This document shows positions 1 through 8,040 of a stretch of DNA of 31,462 bases, in pieces. A program made the translations under genes and the position numbers. The notes beneath the pieces are model-generated. The model had not been told where the DNA came from and did not search any database. It saw only the letters and a program-made list of their open reading frames with translations. Source of the stretch: an uncultured Rothia sp. (GTDB lineage Bacteria > Actinomycetota > Actinomycetes > Actinomycetales > Micrococcaceae); assembly GCA_946222285.1 (NCBI GenBank), contig CAMIIP010000018.1, forward strand, positions 1-31,462, given 5' to 3'. The stretch's first letter is position 1; every line of letters starts with the position of its first letter.

Positions 1-135
1 CCGTTGTCTAGTTGGTGATGGGGCTGGTTTTACCCCCCCTTATGAATAAGCCTCTGAGTTAGGGGCACCTCTCGGCAACGAATTGTGTGCACAAATAGCC
101 TGAAGGTGAGAGGATAGATTCTGACCGTGTATGTT

Positions 136-162
136 CCTGACGCCTATCAAAACGGCATCAGG
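136..162. other. Imperfect inverted repeat upstream of the crRNA-like RNA
   Basis: The arms CCTGACGCC (136-144) and GGCATCAGG (154-162) pair with one mismatch around a 9-nt loop. No T-run follows, so it is a poor intrinsic terminator. It lies about 20 bp before the first repeat mimic and could be an operator or the end of an upstream transcript. I see no open reading frame or confident promoter in 1-182; the only other structure there is the CCTCTC/GAGAGG pair at 68-73 and 108-113. Confidence 0.35.
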
Positions 163-182
163 CTAGGGCATACATGTGAAAA

Positions 183-210
183 TTTTTCCTCATTAGTATG
201 AGGATGAGCC
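183..210 (+). repeat. CRISPR-repeat mimic R1
   Basis: These 28 nt have the layout of the array repeat: 5 nt, a 6-bp stem (CCTCAT 188-193 with ATGAGG 198-203), a 4-nt loop (TAGT) and the 3' handle ATGAGCC (204-210). The array repeat has stem CCCCGC/GCGGGG, loop GCAT and the identical handle. Stem pairs 3, 5 and 6 differ in both arms so that pairing is kept, which points to selection on the RNA structure and argues against decay. Confidence 0.75.
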
Positions 211-231
211 ATAGTAAGTATTGGCAAACTA

Positions 232-258
232 TTGATCCCCGCGCTTAGCGAGGAGCAC
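232..258 (+). repeat. Degenerate CRISPR repeat R2
   Basis: The core TCCCCGCGCTT, then GCGAGGA, matches the decayed terminal repeat of the main array at 11554-11581 apart from one extra A at 247. Both share the GCTT loop and a C-A mismatch at the third stem pair. The 3' handle is lost and merges into the terminator stem that begins at 255. Confidence 0.65.
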
Positions 259-286
259 CCCGGAGTTTCTTCCGGGGTGCTTTTTT
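255..286 (+). terminator. Rho-independent terminator of the crRNA-like RNA
   Basis: A perfect 10-bp stem (GCACCCCGGA at 255-264 with TCCGGGGTGC at 271-280), a 6-nt loop and six T residues (281-286) form a textbook intrinsic terminator. It lies about 100 bp before cas3, so it ends the upstream small RNA and insulates the cas operon from read-through. Confidence 0.85.
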
Positions 287-303
287 GAAAACACTTTTTA
301 TTT

Positions 304-317
304 AATACTTACTAATT
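304..317 (-). promoter_or_regulatory. Predicted target site of the crRNA-like guide upstream of cas3
   Basis: On the minus strand AAT (317-315) is followed by TAGTAAGTATT (314-304), identical to guide positions 1-11. AAT occupies the PAM position; AA-type PAMs are known in some type I-E systems, and T is the second commonest base at the PAM-derived position of this array. The site abuts the proposed -35 box of cas3, so bound Cascade could block RNA polymerase. The match is seen; its function is inferred. Confidence 0.65.
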
Positions 318-318
318 A

Positions 319-347
319 TTGATTTTTTACAAGAGTCCTCATAGACT
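319..347 (+). promoter_or_regulatory. Candidate cas operon promoter
   Basis: TTGATT (319-324) and TAGACT (342-347) are separated by 17 bp and would start transcription around 354, giving a 5' leader of about 30 nt. An inverted repeat AGAGTC (332-337) / GACTCT (344-349) overlaps the -10 box. A weaker alternative uses TTGAAA at 285-290, which would be entirely covered by the predicted Cascade site. The cas3 ribosome-binding site is AGGAAA at 375-380. Confidence 0.45.
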
Positions 348-386
348 CTGAGTTGTAATCTACTTCACCCATCCAGGAAATTACTC

Positions 387-3245
387 ATGACTCCCACTTT
401 TCAACCCAGCTGGTCTGCCCAAGCCCTCTCTCTTTGGGCTAAGACCGGCAAAGAAGATGGTGAATGGCTGTGCCTCCCCCATCACCTCACTGACAGTGCC
501 ATGGTGGGTCGTCATGTGTGGAACACCTGGGTTAGTGCCGGCGTCCGGAAACAAATTCAGAACTCGCTGAATCTGACAGTAGAAGATGCAGAAACCTTTG
601 TCGCGTGGGTCTGCGGTATGCACGATGTAGGTAAAGCATCTGTTCCCTTTGCTTCGCAGCTCTATGAAAGCAAGACCCACAGCTATCTCTGCGATCAAAT
701 CCATAACGCAGGATTCCCCATCAAGAAAACTATTAGAGATGATTGGTGGCCACATTCGGTAGAAAGCCGACTAGCGTGGTCAAAGTTCGCCACAGAACAG
801 TACGGTTTCCCTCTAAGAAACGCTATTTTTATCGGTGACATTTTCGGTGCACACCACGGTCTTCCTGCGACATCCGATTTTTCCGATAAAGCCACCAAAC
901 TACGCAAAGAGCCCCGCAACGGAAAATGGCTAGAAGTTCAAGAAGAACTTATTCAGGGCATTATTGATTTCACCGGCGCCGATGAAGTTCTCAAGAAGCT
1001 CTCCACCCAAAAAGTCCCACTCACCTCAGATACCAGAATGGTTTTGACCGGCGTCGTGATCATGGCGGATTGGATTGCTTCTAATGCCGACTTTTTCCCG
1101 CTGGTCGGCGACGCACCAGTAAACTACCAAGAACGCTTCAGCCAGGGTATTGAGAGCCTCAATCTCAACACCTCGTGGATTCCACAGAGCTTCCAAGATT
1201 TCACACCACAACAAGCCTATGCACAGAGCTTCGGCTGGAACCAACAAATCACTCCTCGTCCCATGCAGGAGAAAGTTTTCGAAGTAGCCCAAGGTTTAGA
1301 AGGCCCATCCCTCATTTGTATCGAAGCCCCGATGGGTAACGGCAAAACTGAGGCGGCTCTTTTAGCCGCAGAGATTTTGGCAGAAAAGACAGGTCGTAAC
1401 GGTATTTTTTTCGGCGCCCCGACTATGGCAACATCAGATTCACTCTTTTCTCGAACCAAAAAATGGGCGAAAAACAGTAAGAGCGACACAGCCTCTATGT
1501 ATCTGGGACATTCAAAAAACTCGCTCAACAGTGACTTCGGCTCCATGCCACGACGTTCGCAGATGCACGTGGCGCCTGAGGGCACACCTGATAACCAAAA
1601 TTGCGCTCACCACACAGAAGTTATCGCCCACCAGTGGTTGTGGGGCCGTAAAAAGGGCATCCTTTCAGACATTGTGGTGGGAACCGTTGATCAGGTGCTC
1701 ATGCTGGCATTGCAAAGTAAACATGCCATGCTTCGCCATCTGGGACTTGCGAACAAGGTGGTGATTATCGATGAAATTCACTCCTATGACGCATATATGT
1801 CTTCCTATACCAGCGTGGCTCTACGGTGGTTGGCTCGATATGGAGTGCCTGTCGTCCTGCTTTCGGCAACTCTGCCTCATTCGGTTAAAGAAGAACTTTT
1901 GGGCGCCTATCAGCAGGGGCTCGCGGGCTCTATGAAAACAAAAAAAGAGATTCCTTCTACGGGATTAGATTATCCGGTCATCACCTCGGTCTCCCCTGCA
2001 GGAATTGAAATTACAAAAGTTCCTGACTCTTCAACTCCTCAAACTTTTTCTACGCAGGCTATGGACGACGGTGAGGCTCAGCTTCGCGAGAAGATTCAAC
2101 TGCTTGAAGACGACGGCGGTTGCCTCCTCATCTTGTGCAATACCGTCACCAGGGCACAAGAAAGCTTCAAGATTGCTCAGGAAATCGCTGGAGATGATGC
2201 AGTCTTGCTCCATGCTCGTTTTACTGCGGTGGAACGCGTAGCCCAGGAACAAAGATTGGTGAAAGAGCTTGGTCCTGAGGCACGGCGAGAGACTGACCGA
2301 CCCTACCGCCGAGTAGTCGTAGCTACCCAAGTTGTCGAGCAATCACTGGATGTTGATTTTGACTGTATTATCACCGATATTGCACCGGTTGATTTGCTTC
2401 TGCAACGCATGGGACGTGTACACCGGCATCGTCGTCCGGAATCGGATCGCCCGGGATGGGCCCGCAAACCACAGGTGTTCGTGCGGGGAATGGAAGAGAT
2501 TGGTGCTCCTACTCAACCACCGGTTTTCAGTCAGGGTGTGGATACGGTCTACGAATCGGCTTTACTACTACCAACCTGTGTAGAACTGAACCTATATGAA
2601 GATTCAACGGCGCAGAAGATAACCCTCCCTGCCGATATCCCTCGCCTCGTGCAGGCTGTTTATTCCCACCCACAAGTGCCCGAAGACTGGCAAGACGACT
2701 ACCTGCAAACATTCGCAGAGATGGAATCTCAACGTGAAGATTCTCGAAAGAGGGCTAGTAGCTATCAGTTCCCCAGCCCCTTCAAGGTATCTCCTTTTGA
2801 GAGTCTCTGGCAGGGAGAAAAACAGGATCCTTCAGAGGAAGAAGGTTTTGCGCAGGTTCGAGATACGGATCCGACTATTGAAGTGGTTCTCACGCAGGTT
2901 GCTGGCGACGGCTACTACCGCCCTCTCCCCTGGCTTGATAGCGATCTCGCAGAACAGGCAATTGCGCGCGGCAATGTTCCCGAGCATTCGGTGGCTCGTT
3001 TACTCGCAACTTCTACGGTCCGCTTGCCTTACCAGTTCTCGAAATATCCACAAACATTAGATGCGGTTCTCACTGAACTAGAACAAAATACCGATCTGGC
3101 TTGGGAACAATCCCCCTTCCTCACGGGGCAGCTGCAATTGACGCTCGACGACAATCTGCAAGCAACTCTCCATAATTACACTCTTCGTTACAGCAAAGAA
3201 TTGGGACTAGAACTTCTTATTCCCACACCCAATAGAAAGGAGTAG
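387..3245 (+). CDS. cas3: Type I-E CRISPR nuclease/helicase Cas3
   Basis: Cas3 is recruited by target-bound Cascade, nicks the displaced DNA strand and degrades it while translocating. The 952-residue protein has an N-terminal HD nuclease domain (H33, H79-D80 in HDVGK, H123, H156-H157, D228) followed by a superfamily 2 helicase. Visible helicase motifs are Walker A (MGNGKT, about 316-321), DEIH at 462-465, SAT at 493-495 and motif VI QRMGRVHRH from 673. All catalytic motifs look intact and the length is near the usual 890-950. It is the first gene of the operon; its stop is 2 bp before cas8e, and the cas8e ribosome-binding site overlaps its last codons. Expression is probably controlled by the promoter at 319-347 and possibly by the crRNA-like RNA upstream. 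Confidence 0.97.
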   Translation: MTPTFQPSWSAQALSLWAKTGKEDGEWLCLPHHLTDSAMVGRHVWNTWVSAGVRKQIQNSLNLTVEDAETFVAWVCGMHDVGKASVPFASQLYESKTHSYLCDQIHNAGFPIKKTIRDDWWPHSVESRLAWSKFATEQYGFPLRNAIFIGDIFGAHHGLPATSDFSDKATKLRKEPRNGKWLEVQEELIQGIIDFTGADEVLKKLSTQKVPLTSDTRMVLTGVVIMADWIASNADFFPLVGDAPVNYQERFSQGIESLNLNTSWIPQSFQDFTPQQAYAQSFGWNQQITPRPMQEKVFEVAQGLEGPSLICIEAPMGNGKTEAALLAAEILAEKTGRNGIFFGAPTMATSDSLFSRTKKWAKNSKSDTASMYLGHSKNSLNSDFGSMPRRSQMHVAPEGTPDNQNCAHHTEVIAHQWLWGRKKGILSDIVVGTVDQVLMLALQSKHAMLRHLGLANKVVIIDEIHSYDAYMSSYTSVALRWLARYGVPVVLLSATLPHSVKEELLGAYQQGLAGSMKTKKEIPSTGLDYPVITSVSPAGIEITKVPDSSTPQTFSTQAMDDGEAQLREKIQLLEDDGGCLLILCNTVTRAQESFKIAQEIAGDDAVLLHARFTAVERVAQEQRLVKELGPEARRETDRPYRRVVVATQVVEQSLDVDFDCIITDIAPVDLLLQRMGRVHRHRRPESDRPGWARKPQVFVRGMEEIGAPTQPPVFSQGVDTVYESALLLPTCVELNLYEDSTAQKITLPADIPRLVQAVYSHPQVPEDWQDDYLQTFAEMESQREDSRKRASSYQFPSPFKVSPFESLWQGEKQDPSEEEGFAQVRDTDPTIEVVLTQVAGDGYYRPLPWLDSDLAEQAIARGNVPEHSVARLLATSTVRLPYQFSKYPQTLDAVLTELEQNTDLAWEQSPFLTGQLQLTLDDNLQATLHNYTLRYSKELGLELLIPTPNRKE

Positions 3246-3247
3246 AA

Positions 3248-4891
3248 ATGAGTGAATCAGTTATTCCTCCGAGTTTCAACCTCGTGGAAGAACCTTGGAT
3301 TCCTTGTCTGATGGACGGCGGCACCCAACAATTTCTCTCACTGCAAGAAACATTTCAGCAGGCGTACCAGGTTAGGAGAATCGCAGGTGATTCTCCCCAA
3401 CAAGACTATGCAGTTCTCAGAGTTCTGCTCGTTATCCTGTGGCGTGCTTACTTCGAAGAAGCCATAGATGAGAACGATCCCCAGCAGTGGTGGAGCGATC
3501 TTTTTGAGCAGGTAGGTGAAGAGGAGTTTTACCAGCCAATTCTTGCCTACTTACAAGAGTGGAAAGATAGCTTTGATCTCCTGCACCCAAAGAAGCCCTT
3601 TATGCAGGCGTCTACTCTGGAAACAAGTAAAGGTGAGCATGTAGGCGTGCAGCGACTTGTGCCCGAAGCTGAGCAGGATTACTTTACCCTTCGCGCAGGT
3701 GAGGGGCGCGAAAGTCTCAGTTTCGCTGAAGCTACACGCTGGCTCATTACCCTTCAAGCATGGGATTACTCAGGTATCAAGCCAGGTGCTCTAGGTGACC
3801 CGCGAGTCAAAGGAGGTAAAGGGTATCCCATTGGCACAGGTTGGGCAGGAAACACTGGTGGCATCGTTATCCACGGTGAGAATCTAGGGCAAACGCTTCT
3901 TCTCAACACCGTGCCAGATCTAGTTTTCAATGAAGGTTATGAGAGCGACAGCGACCTTCCTGCATGGGAAAGAGAACCTCAGACTGCCTCACCCCGGTCA
4001 ACAGAAATGCCAACCGGTCCCTGCGACGTCCTTACTTGGCAGAGCAGACGCGTGCGGCTTTTCGCCCGCAATAACCGGGTGGACGGCGTCCTGGTAACTA
4101 ACGGCGACAAGATTGAAATTCGTAATCAATACGCCGACCCCATGACTGCCTACCGCTATAGCAAGGCTCAGTCGAAGAAAGGCGCACCGCCTGTCTTTTT
4201 CGCTAAAGCTCATTCAGAAGAACGAACTCTATGGCGAGGTGTCAGCGCCCTGCTGATTCAAGAATCAAGAGAGCCTAATGCTAAAGGTGAGTTCTCAGAT
4301 AAAAAGGTCGCTACCTTAGCTCATCTTTCTTCCCTTAAAGATGTCGGTTTAGGGATTGATCAAAGAATCGATGTTGAACTCATCGGCTTTGTTTATGGTC
4401 CAAAAGCTTCAATTATCACCGATTCAATCCATGAAGTAGTCCCTTTCAAAGCTAGTCTGCTTCTCCACGAGAGTTCGCAGTCTCATTACATTGTCAGCGC
4501 AGCGCAACAGGCGGTTGCAGCCGCAATCAACCTGGGACAGTTCGCAGGTTTTCTCAAAGAAGCAGCAGGAAAAAACTATGAGTTCGTTCCCGATGCAACT
4601 GAGAGCGTGCTCCACGAATTAGAAACCAGTTTCAAAGAATGGGTTCTTTCTATCACGCCGGAAACAGACGGCGAAAAAGCTCGCAATGAATGGTTCGACG
4701 TCGTAGCGCAGGCTATCGAAGAGCATGCGGCAATTCTGGCGCGTGGTGCTGGCCCTAAGGCGCTTATCGGGCGGATGGCTGATGGTGACTCGGGACAGCA
4801 ACCTAAGCTTCTCTCTACAGCAACTGCCCTCGGGCGACTCCGAAATTCTCTCAAAAAGACCCTCGAACGATCGGAAGAAAATCATGACTAA
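3248..4891 (+). CDS. cas8e: Cascade large subunit Cas8e (Cse1/CasA)
   Basis: Cas8e is the large subunit of type I-E Cascade. It reads the PAM, helps open the target duplex and docks Cas3. The 547-residue protein starts with the family signature LVEEPWIP (residues 12-19), and its C-terminal part is helical, as expected for the four-helix bundle. It is somewhat longer than the E. coli protein (about 500). The ATG is preceded by a strong ribosome-binding site (AAAGGAG). The 3' end overlaps the proposed cse2 start by 8 nt (ATGACTAA), suggesting translational coupling. The minor-groove PAM-reading residues could not be assigned by eye, so PAM preference cannot be read from this protein. Confidence 0.95.
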   Translation: MSESVIPPSFNLVEEPWIPCLMDGGTQQFLSLQETFQQAYQVRRIAGDSPQQDYAVLRVLLVILWRAYFEEAIDENDPQQWWSDLFEQVGEEEFYQPILAYLQEWKDSFDLLHPKKPFMQASTLETSKGEHVGVQRLVPEAEQDYFTLRAGEGRESLSFAEATRWLITLQAWDYSGIKPGALGDPRVKGGKGYPIGTGWAGNTGGIVIHGENLGQTLLLNTVPDLVFNEGYESDSDLPAWEREPQTASPRSTEMPTGPCDVLTWQSRRVRLFARNNRVDGVLVTNGDKIEIRNQYADPMTAYRYSKAQSKKGAPPVFFAKAHSEERTLWRGVSALLIQESREPNAKGEFSDKKVATLAHLSSLKDVGLGIDQRIDVELIGFVYGPKASIITDSIHEVVPFKASLLLHESSQSHYIVSAAQQAVAAAINLGQFAGFLKEAAGKNYEFVPDATESVLHELETSFKEWVLSITPETDGEKARNEWFDVVAQAIEEHAAILARGAGPKALIGRMADGDSGQQPKLLSTATALGRLRNSLKKTLERSEENHD

Positions 4892-5501
4892 TCCCGAAGT
4901 AGAAAGTGAAGCTACAGAGAAAGCCCCCACTTTTTATGGAACTATTGCCTCTGCGATATATCGTTTGCAGTCGGGCGTAACGGGAGGAGCTGATAATTCA
5001 GCAACCCGAGCACAACTTGCCCGACTTCGTCAGGCAGCAGGACGAACCCCAGAGAAAGATCCTCTGGCATGGTCAATCGTGCTTGAACAAATCTTGCCAG
5101 ATTTCAGATGGGCAGGTTCAAAAGATACACCCAATGCCGCTGAATCTGCCGCATACTCTGCGCTCACCCTCTACGCGCTACACCAGCGCTCTCGTTCTCA
5201 GCCCATGCACAAGAAGCATAAATTTATTGGGCAAGCTGTTGCCGAGCTGGCGAAGAAGACCGAGAGTAAGTCCATCAAAGGGCGCTTCGATGCACTCATG
5301 ACCTCGACTACTCCCAAGAGCATGAATTATCATCTGCGTTCACTGGTCAATCTGCTCAATTCCCACGAAATTCCGCTGGACTATGCAGCGTTGGCGAGTG
5401 ACTTGTGTGCACTTCAGCGACCAGAAGATAGACCAGGAGTCATCTTGCAGTGGGGGCGCGATTTCGCTTCAGGTCTGTGGACCAAACCAGACAACAAATA
5501 A
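4884..5501 (+). CDS. cse2: Cascade small subunit Cse2 (Cas11e/CasB)
   Basis: Two copies of Cse2 form the belly of type I-E Cascade and hold the displaced strand. The chosen ATG at 4884 overlaps the cas8e stop and gives 205 residues starting MTNPEVESE. An in-frame ATG at 4725 would add 53 residues buried inside cas8e and is less likely. The protein is helical with many basic residues (RSRSQPMHKKHK about 101-112, then RDF near the end), as expected for DNA contact. It is longer than E. coli Cse2 (160 residues), mostly at the N-terminus. A 50-bp AT-rich gap separates it from cas7e, the largest gap in the operon. Confidence 0.92.
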   Translation: MTNPEVESEATEKAPTFYGTIASAIYRLQSGVTGGADNSATRAQLARLRQAAGRTPEKDPLAWSIVLEQILPDFRWAGSKDTPNAAESAAYSALTLYALHQRSRSQPMHKKHKFIGQAVAELAKKTESKSIKGRFDALMTSTTPKSMNYHLRSLVNLLNSHEIPLDYAALASDLCALQRPEDRPGVILQWGRDFASGLWTKPDNK

Positions 5502-5551
5502 ATCTTTCATTCAAAAATTCATTGAAAACCAAATAATCAAAGGAAATAACC

Positions 5552-6673
5552 ATGTCATTGTTCATCGATATTCACGCACTACAGACCCTTCCCCCCTCCA
5601 ACATTAACCGCGACGATACCGGCTCCCCTAAGACCGCAACTTTCGGCGGTGTCCCACGCCAGCGTGTTTCTTCACAGTCGTGGAAGCACGCAATCCGCCA
5701 TGACCTGAAAGACCGTCTAGCACCCGAAGAACTAGGTCTTCGCACTAAGCGCGTAGTTGCAAAAATTGCTCAAGAGATCATGAAACAGGATGCTTCCTGG
5801 GAGCTGAAAGCCGCCGAAGCATCTGCTGAAGCTCTCCTCAAGACTGCCGGTTTTACGATAGCTAAATCCAAAAAGAACGCAGATAATGAAGGTGCTGTTC
5901 CTGAAGTTGGCTACCTACTCTTCCTCAGCAACCGCCAGATTTCTAACGCCGCACAGGCAATTATTAGCGGTGAAACCATTGCTAAAAAAGAAGCAAAAGA
6001 AATTTTCGACCAGCAGCACTCCATCGACATTGCGATGTTCGGGCGCATGGTTGCCGACGACGCCTCCTACAACGTTGATGCCGCCGTCCAGGTAGCTCAC
6101 GCTCTAGGCGTGGCTGAAGCTGAGCCTGAATTTGATTACTTCACCGCAGTGGACGACGCCGTTCGCGATGCTGAAGAAACCGGTGCGGGAATGATCGGCA
6201 CGGTAGAGATGATGTCTTCGACCCTCTACCGGTACGCAACAGTCAATCTTGACGGTCTTACTGAAAATCTCGGGGACACCGAGGCGGCAATCAAGGCAAC
6301 CCGGGAGTTCGTAGCTTCCTTCATCAGCTCCATGCCTACCGGCAAGCAGAACACCTTCGCTAACCGAACTCTGCCAGAAGCAGTGATTGTCTCAGTACGC
6401 GAGGACCGCCCCGTTAGCTGGGTCAATGCCTTCGAAACTCCGGTCTCTCAGAATGCTGAAAGTGGTTTGCGCGAGCAGACCGCACGCCAGCTAGCCGAAG
6501 AAGCAACCGCCATCGACGATATCTACGATGCCGCGCCCCGCGCGTCCTGGGTTATGGCTCTCCCTGCGCTCAAAACCGAACTGGAAAAACTCGGTGAGTC
6601 AGTTAACCGCACAGCACTACTAGATAACCTCACCGAAACCCTCACCACCCTTACCGCTGAAGGTGAAAAGTAA
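5552..6673 (+). CDS. cas7e: Cascade backbone subunit Cas7e (Cse4/CasC)
   Basis: Six Cas7e copies form the helical backbone that holds the crRNA guide in 6-nt steps. The 373-residue protein carries the family N-terminus FIDIHALQTLPPSNINRDD (4-22) and the conserved RVSSQSWKHAIR (38-49). A strong ribosome-binding site (AAAGGAAA) precedes the ATG at 5552, which suits the high stoichiometry. The stop is directly followed by the GTG of cas5e with no gap. The length is normal (E. coli CasC is 363). Confidence 0.96.
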   Translation: MSLFIDIHALQTLPPSNINRDDTGSPKTATFGGVPRQRVSSQSWKHAIRHDLKDRLAPEELGLRTKRVVAKIAQEIMKQDASWELKAAEASAEALLKTAGFTIAKSKKNADNEGAVPEVGYLLFLSNRQISNAAQAIISGETIAKKEAKEIFDQQHSIDIAMFGRMVADDASYNVDAAVQVAHALGVAEAEPEFDYFTAVDDAVRDAEETGAGMIGTVEMMSSTLYRYATVNLDGLTENLGDTEAAIKATREFVASFISSMPTGKQNTFANRTLPEAVIVSVREDRPVSWVNAFETPVSQNAESGLREQTARQLAEEATAIDDIYDAAPRASWVMALPALKTELEKLGESVNRTALLDNLTETLTTLTAEGEK

Positions 6674-7366
6674 GTGAAAACCCTCCTCCTTAAACTCAAG
6701 GGACCTTTGCAGTCTTGGGGAGACAGCAGTCGCTATCGTTTTCGCTCAACCCATACGGAACCCACCAAATCAGGCGTTCTCGGGTTGCTTGCCGCCGCGC
6801 AAGGGCGAGCGCGCACCGATGAAATTGCCGACCTAGCAGCACTGGATTTTGGTGTTCGTATCGATCAACCAGGCACCCTAGAACGTGACTACCAAACAGC
6901 ACGGGAACCGGGTGCGAAAGCCTCTAATCTCTCAACTCGTTATTACCTTGCCGATGCAGTTTTCATTGCGGCGGTCAGTGGTTCCGATGAGGTCATTGAC
7001 GGTCTTGCAGAAGCTATCAAAGCCCCCCAGTACCCCTTATATCTGGGACGGCGCTCCTGCCCGGCGAACCCAGATCTCCTCTTAGGGGTTCACGAGGATG
7101 GCTTAGAAGACGCTCTACGAGCCGAGCCCTGGCATGCTGCGCAATGGCACCGCGCCACCCGCGCGTCCATCGTGCATCTTCCGGTCTTCCGCGACGCACG
7201 AAAAGGCGAACAAGGGGACTCCATCAGGGACACCCCTGAGAGTTTCTCTCAAGAAAATCGGGCGTATCGGTGGCGAATGGTTTACGAGGCATCCCCCGTG
7301 ACTCTTGAAAATCCATCGGGTCAGAAACATTCTGACCCTTTCCTAGAAACCGTAAGGAGCCTCTGA
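6674..7366 (+). CDS. cas5e: Cascade subunit Cas5e (CasD)
   Basis: Cas5e caps the backbone and binds the 5' handle of the crRNA. The 230-residue protein begins at a GTG immediately after the cas7e stop, with MKTLLLKLKGPLQSWG (1-16) and TEPTKSGVLGLLAAA (28-42), both typical of the family. Its expected partner is the ATGAGCC-type handle made by Cas6e, shared by the array crRNAs and by the crRNA-like RNA at 183-286. The stop overlaps the cas6e start by one base (TGATG), which implies coupled translation. Confidence 0.95.
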   Translation: MKTLLLKLKGPLQSWGDSSRYRFRSTHTEPTKSGVLGLLAAAQGRARTDEIADLAALDFGVRIDQPGTLERDYQTAREPGAKASNLSTRYYLADAVFIAAVSGSDEVIDGLAEAIKAPQYPLYLGRRSCPANPDLLLGVHEDGLEDALRAEPWHAAQWHRATRASIVHLPVFRDARKGEQGDSIRDTPESFSQENRAYRWRMVYEASPVTLENPSGQKHSDPFLETVRSL

Positions 7367-8040
7367 TGTGGTTTTCTTCTATAGCCATCAACCCACAAAA
7401 ACGACAGGGAAGAGTGCTCCTCACTAACCGTCAAAAAATGCACAAAGCAGTTCTCCAGGCGTTCCCGCCTCATGCCTTAGAAGGGAGCGGTGAGCGAGTT
7501 CTCTGGCGTTTAGACCAAGAAAACCATGCTCATACTCTTTATGTGGTGAGCCCTTTAGAACCTGACTTCACTCACATTGTTGAGAATGCTGGCTGGATAT
7601 CTCAGACCTGGAACTCAATTTCTTACGACAGTCTCTTGGGCAAATTAGTGGTAGGGCAGCAATGGGGATTCCGTTTACAGGCCAACCCGGTGAAGCGAGA
7701 GTTCGTCAAGGGCGGACGAGGTAAGGTTCTCCCCCACGTCACCCCTGTTCAGCAAGCACAGTGGCTATTAGATCGGGCAGAACGTCTCGGGTTCAGTATT
7801 CCTGAGGAGACTGATGGGGCACCTGCTGTGGCGGTTACTCACCGCACGGATCTGCAGTTCGGCAGACGTGATGAGAACTTAGGCGGACGGAGCAGGCAGG
7901 TAACGCTACGCAATGTCCAGTTCGACGGCGTCCTACAAGTCACCGATGCTTCAGCTCTACGCGATGCGCTGGTCCAAGGTATTGGTAAAGGCAAAGCCTA
8001 CGGTTGTGGACTCATGACTCTCAGAAGGCTCAGCTCGTGA
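7366..8040 (+). CDS. cas6e: crRNA endoribonuclease Cas6e (Cse3/CasE)
   Basis: Cas6e cuts the precursor CRISPR RNA at the base of the repeat hairpin and stays bound to the 3' stem. The 224-residue protein has H26 in MHKAV, the position of the catalytic histidine in characterised members (His26 in the Thermus enzyme). Its C-terminal glycine-rich loop is GIGKGKAYGCG (205-215). Its substrate here has a 6-bp stem and a 4-nt loop, a geometry kept by the mimic at 183-210. A good ribosome-binding site (AAGGAG, 7354-7359) precedes the start. Confidence 0.95.
   Translation: MWFSSIAINPQKRQGRVLLTNRQKMHKAVLQAFPPHALEGSGERVLWRLDQENHAHTLYVVSPLEPDFTHIVENAGWISQTWNSISYDSLLGKLVVGQQWGFRLQANPVKREFVKGGRGKVLPHVTPVQQAQWLLDRAERLGFSIPEETDGAPAVAVTHRTDLQFGRRDENLGGRSRQVTLRNVQFDGVLQVTDASALRDALVQGIGKGKAYGCGLMTLRRLSS

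Larger units (their letters stand above)
183..286 (+). ncRNA. crRNA-like regulatory RNA (repeat mimic, short guide, decayed repeat, terminator)
   Basis: This stretch reads as a one-guide mini-CRISPR that is separate from the main array. A first repeat mimic (183-210) is followed by about 21 nt of guide (211-231), a decayed repeat (232-258) and a strong intrinsic terminator (255-286). Cas6e cleavage after the stem, as in other type I-E systems, would leave the 8-nt handle ATGAGCCA and a guide starting at 212. Guide positions 1-11 (TAGTAAGTATT, 212-222) equal the minus strand at 314-304, between this RNA and cas3, and pairing then stops. A short seed match is what reported Cascade-guided autorepressor RNAs (CreR/CreA class) use to bind without cleavage. 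The structure and the match are seen in the sequence; repression of cas is inferred. The RNA's own promoter is not evident. It could instead be a relic of an old array. Confidence 0.72.

Noticed and set aside
41..51. TATGAATAAGC shared with 21237-21247
   Set aside because: It is an 11-bp match with poor flanking likeness and is probably chance.
4725..4883. Upstream extension of cse2
   Set aside because: It lies wholly inside cas8e; the ATG at 4884 overlapping the cas8e stop gives a family-like length and start.
8004..8036. Upstream ATG for cas1
   Set aside because: It lies within cas6e and adds 11 residues unlike the family; the GTG at 8037 has a ribosome-binding site and the usual 4-base overlap.
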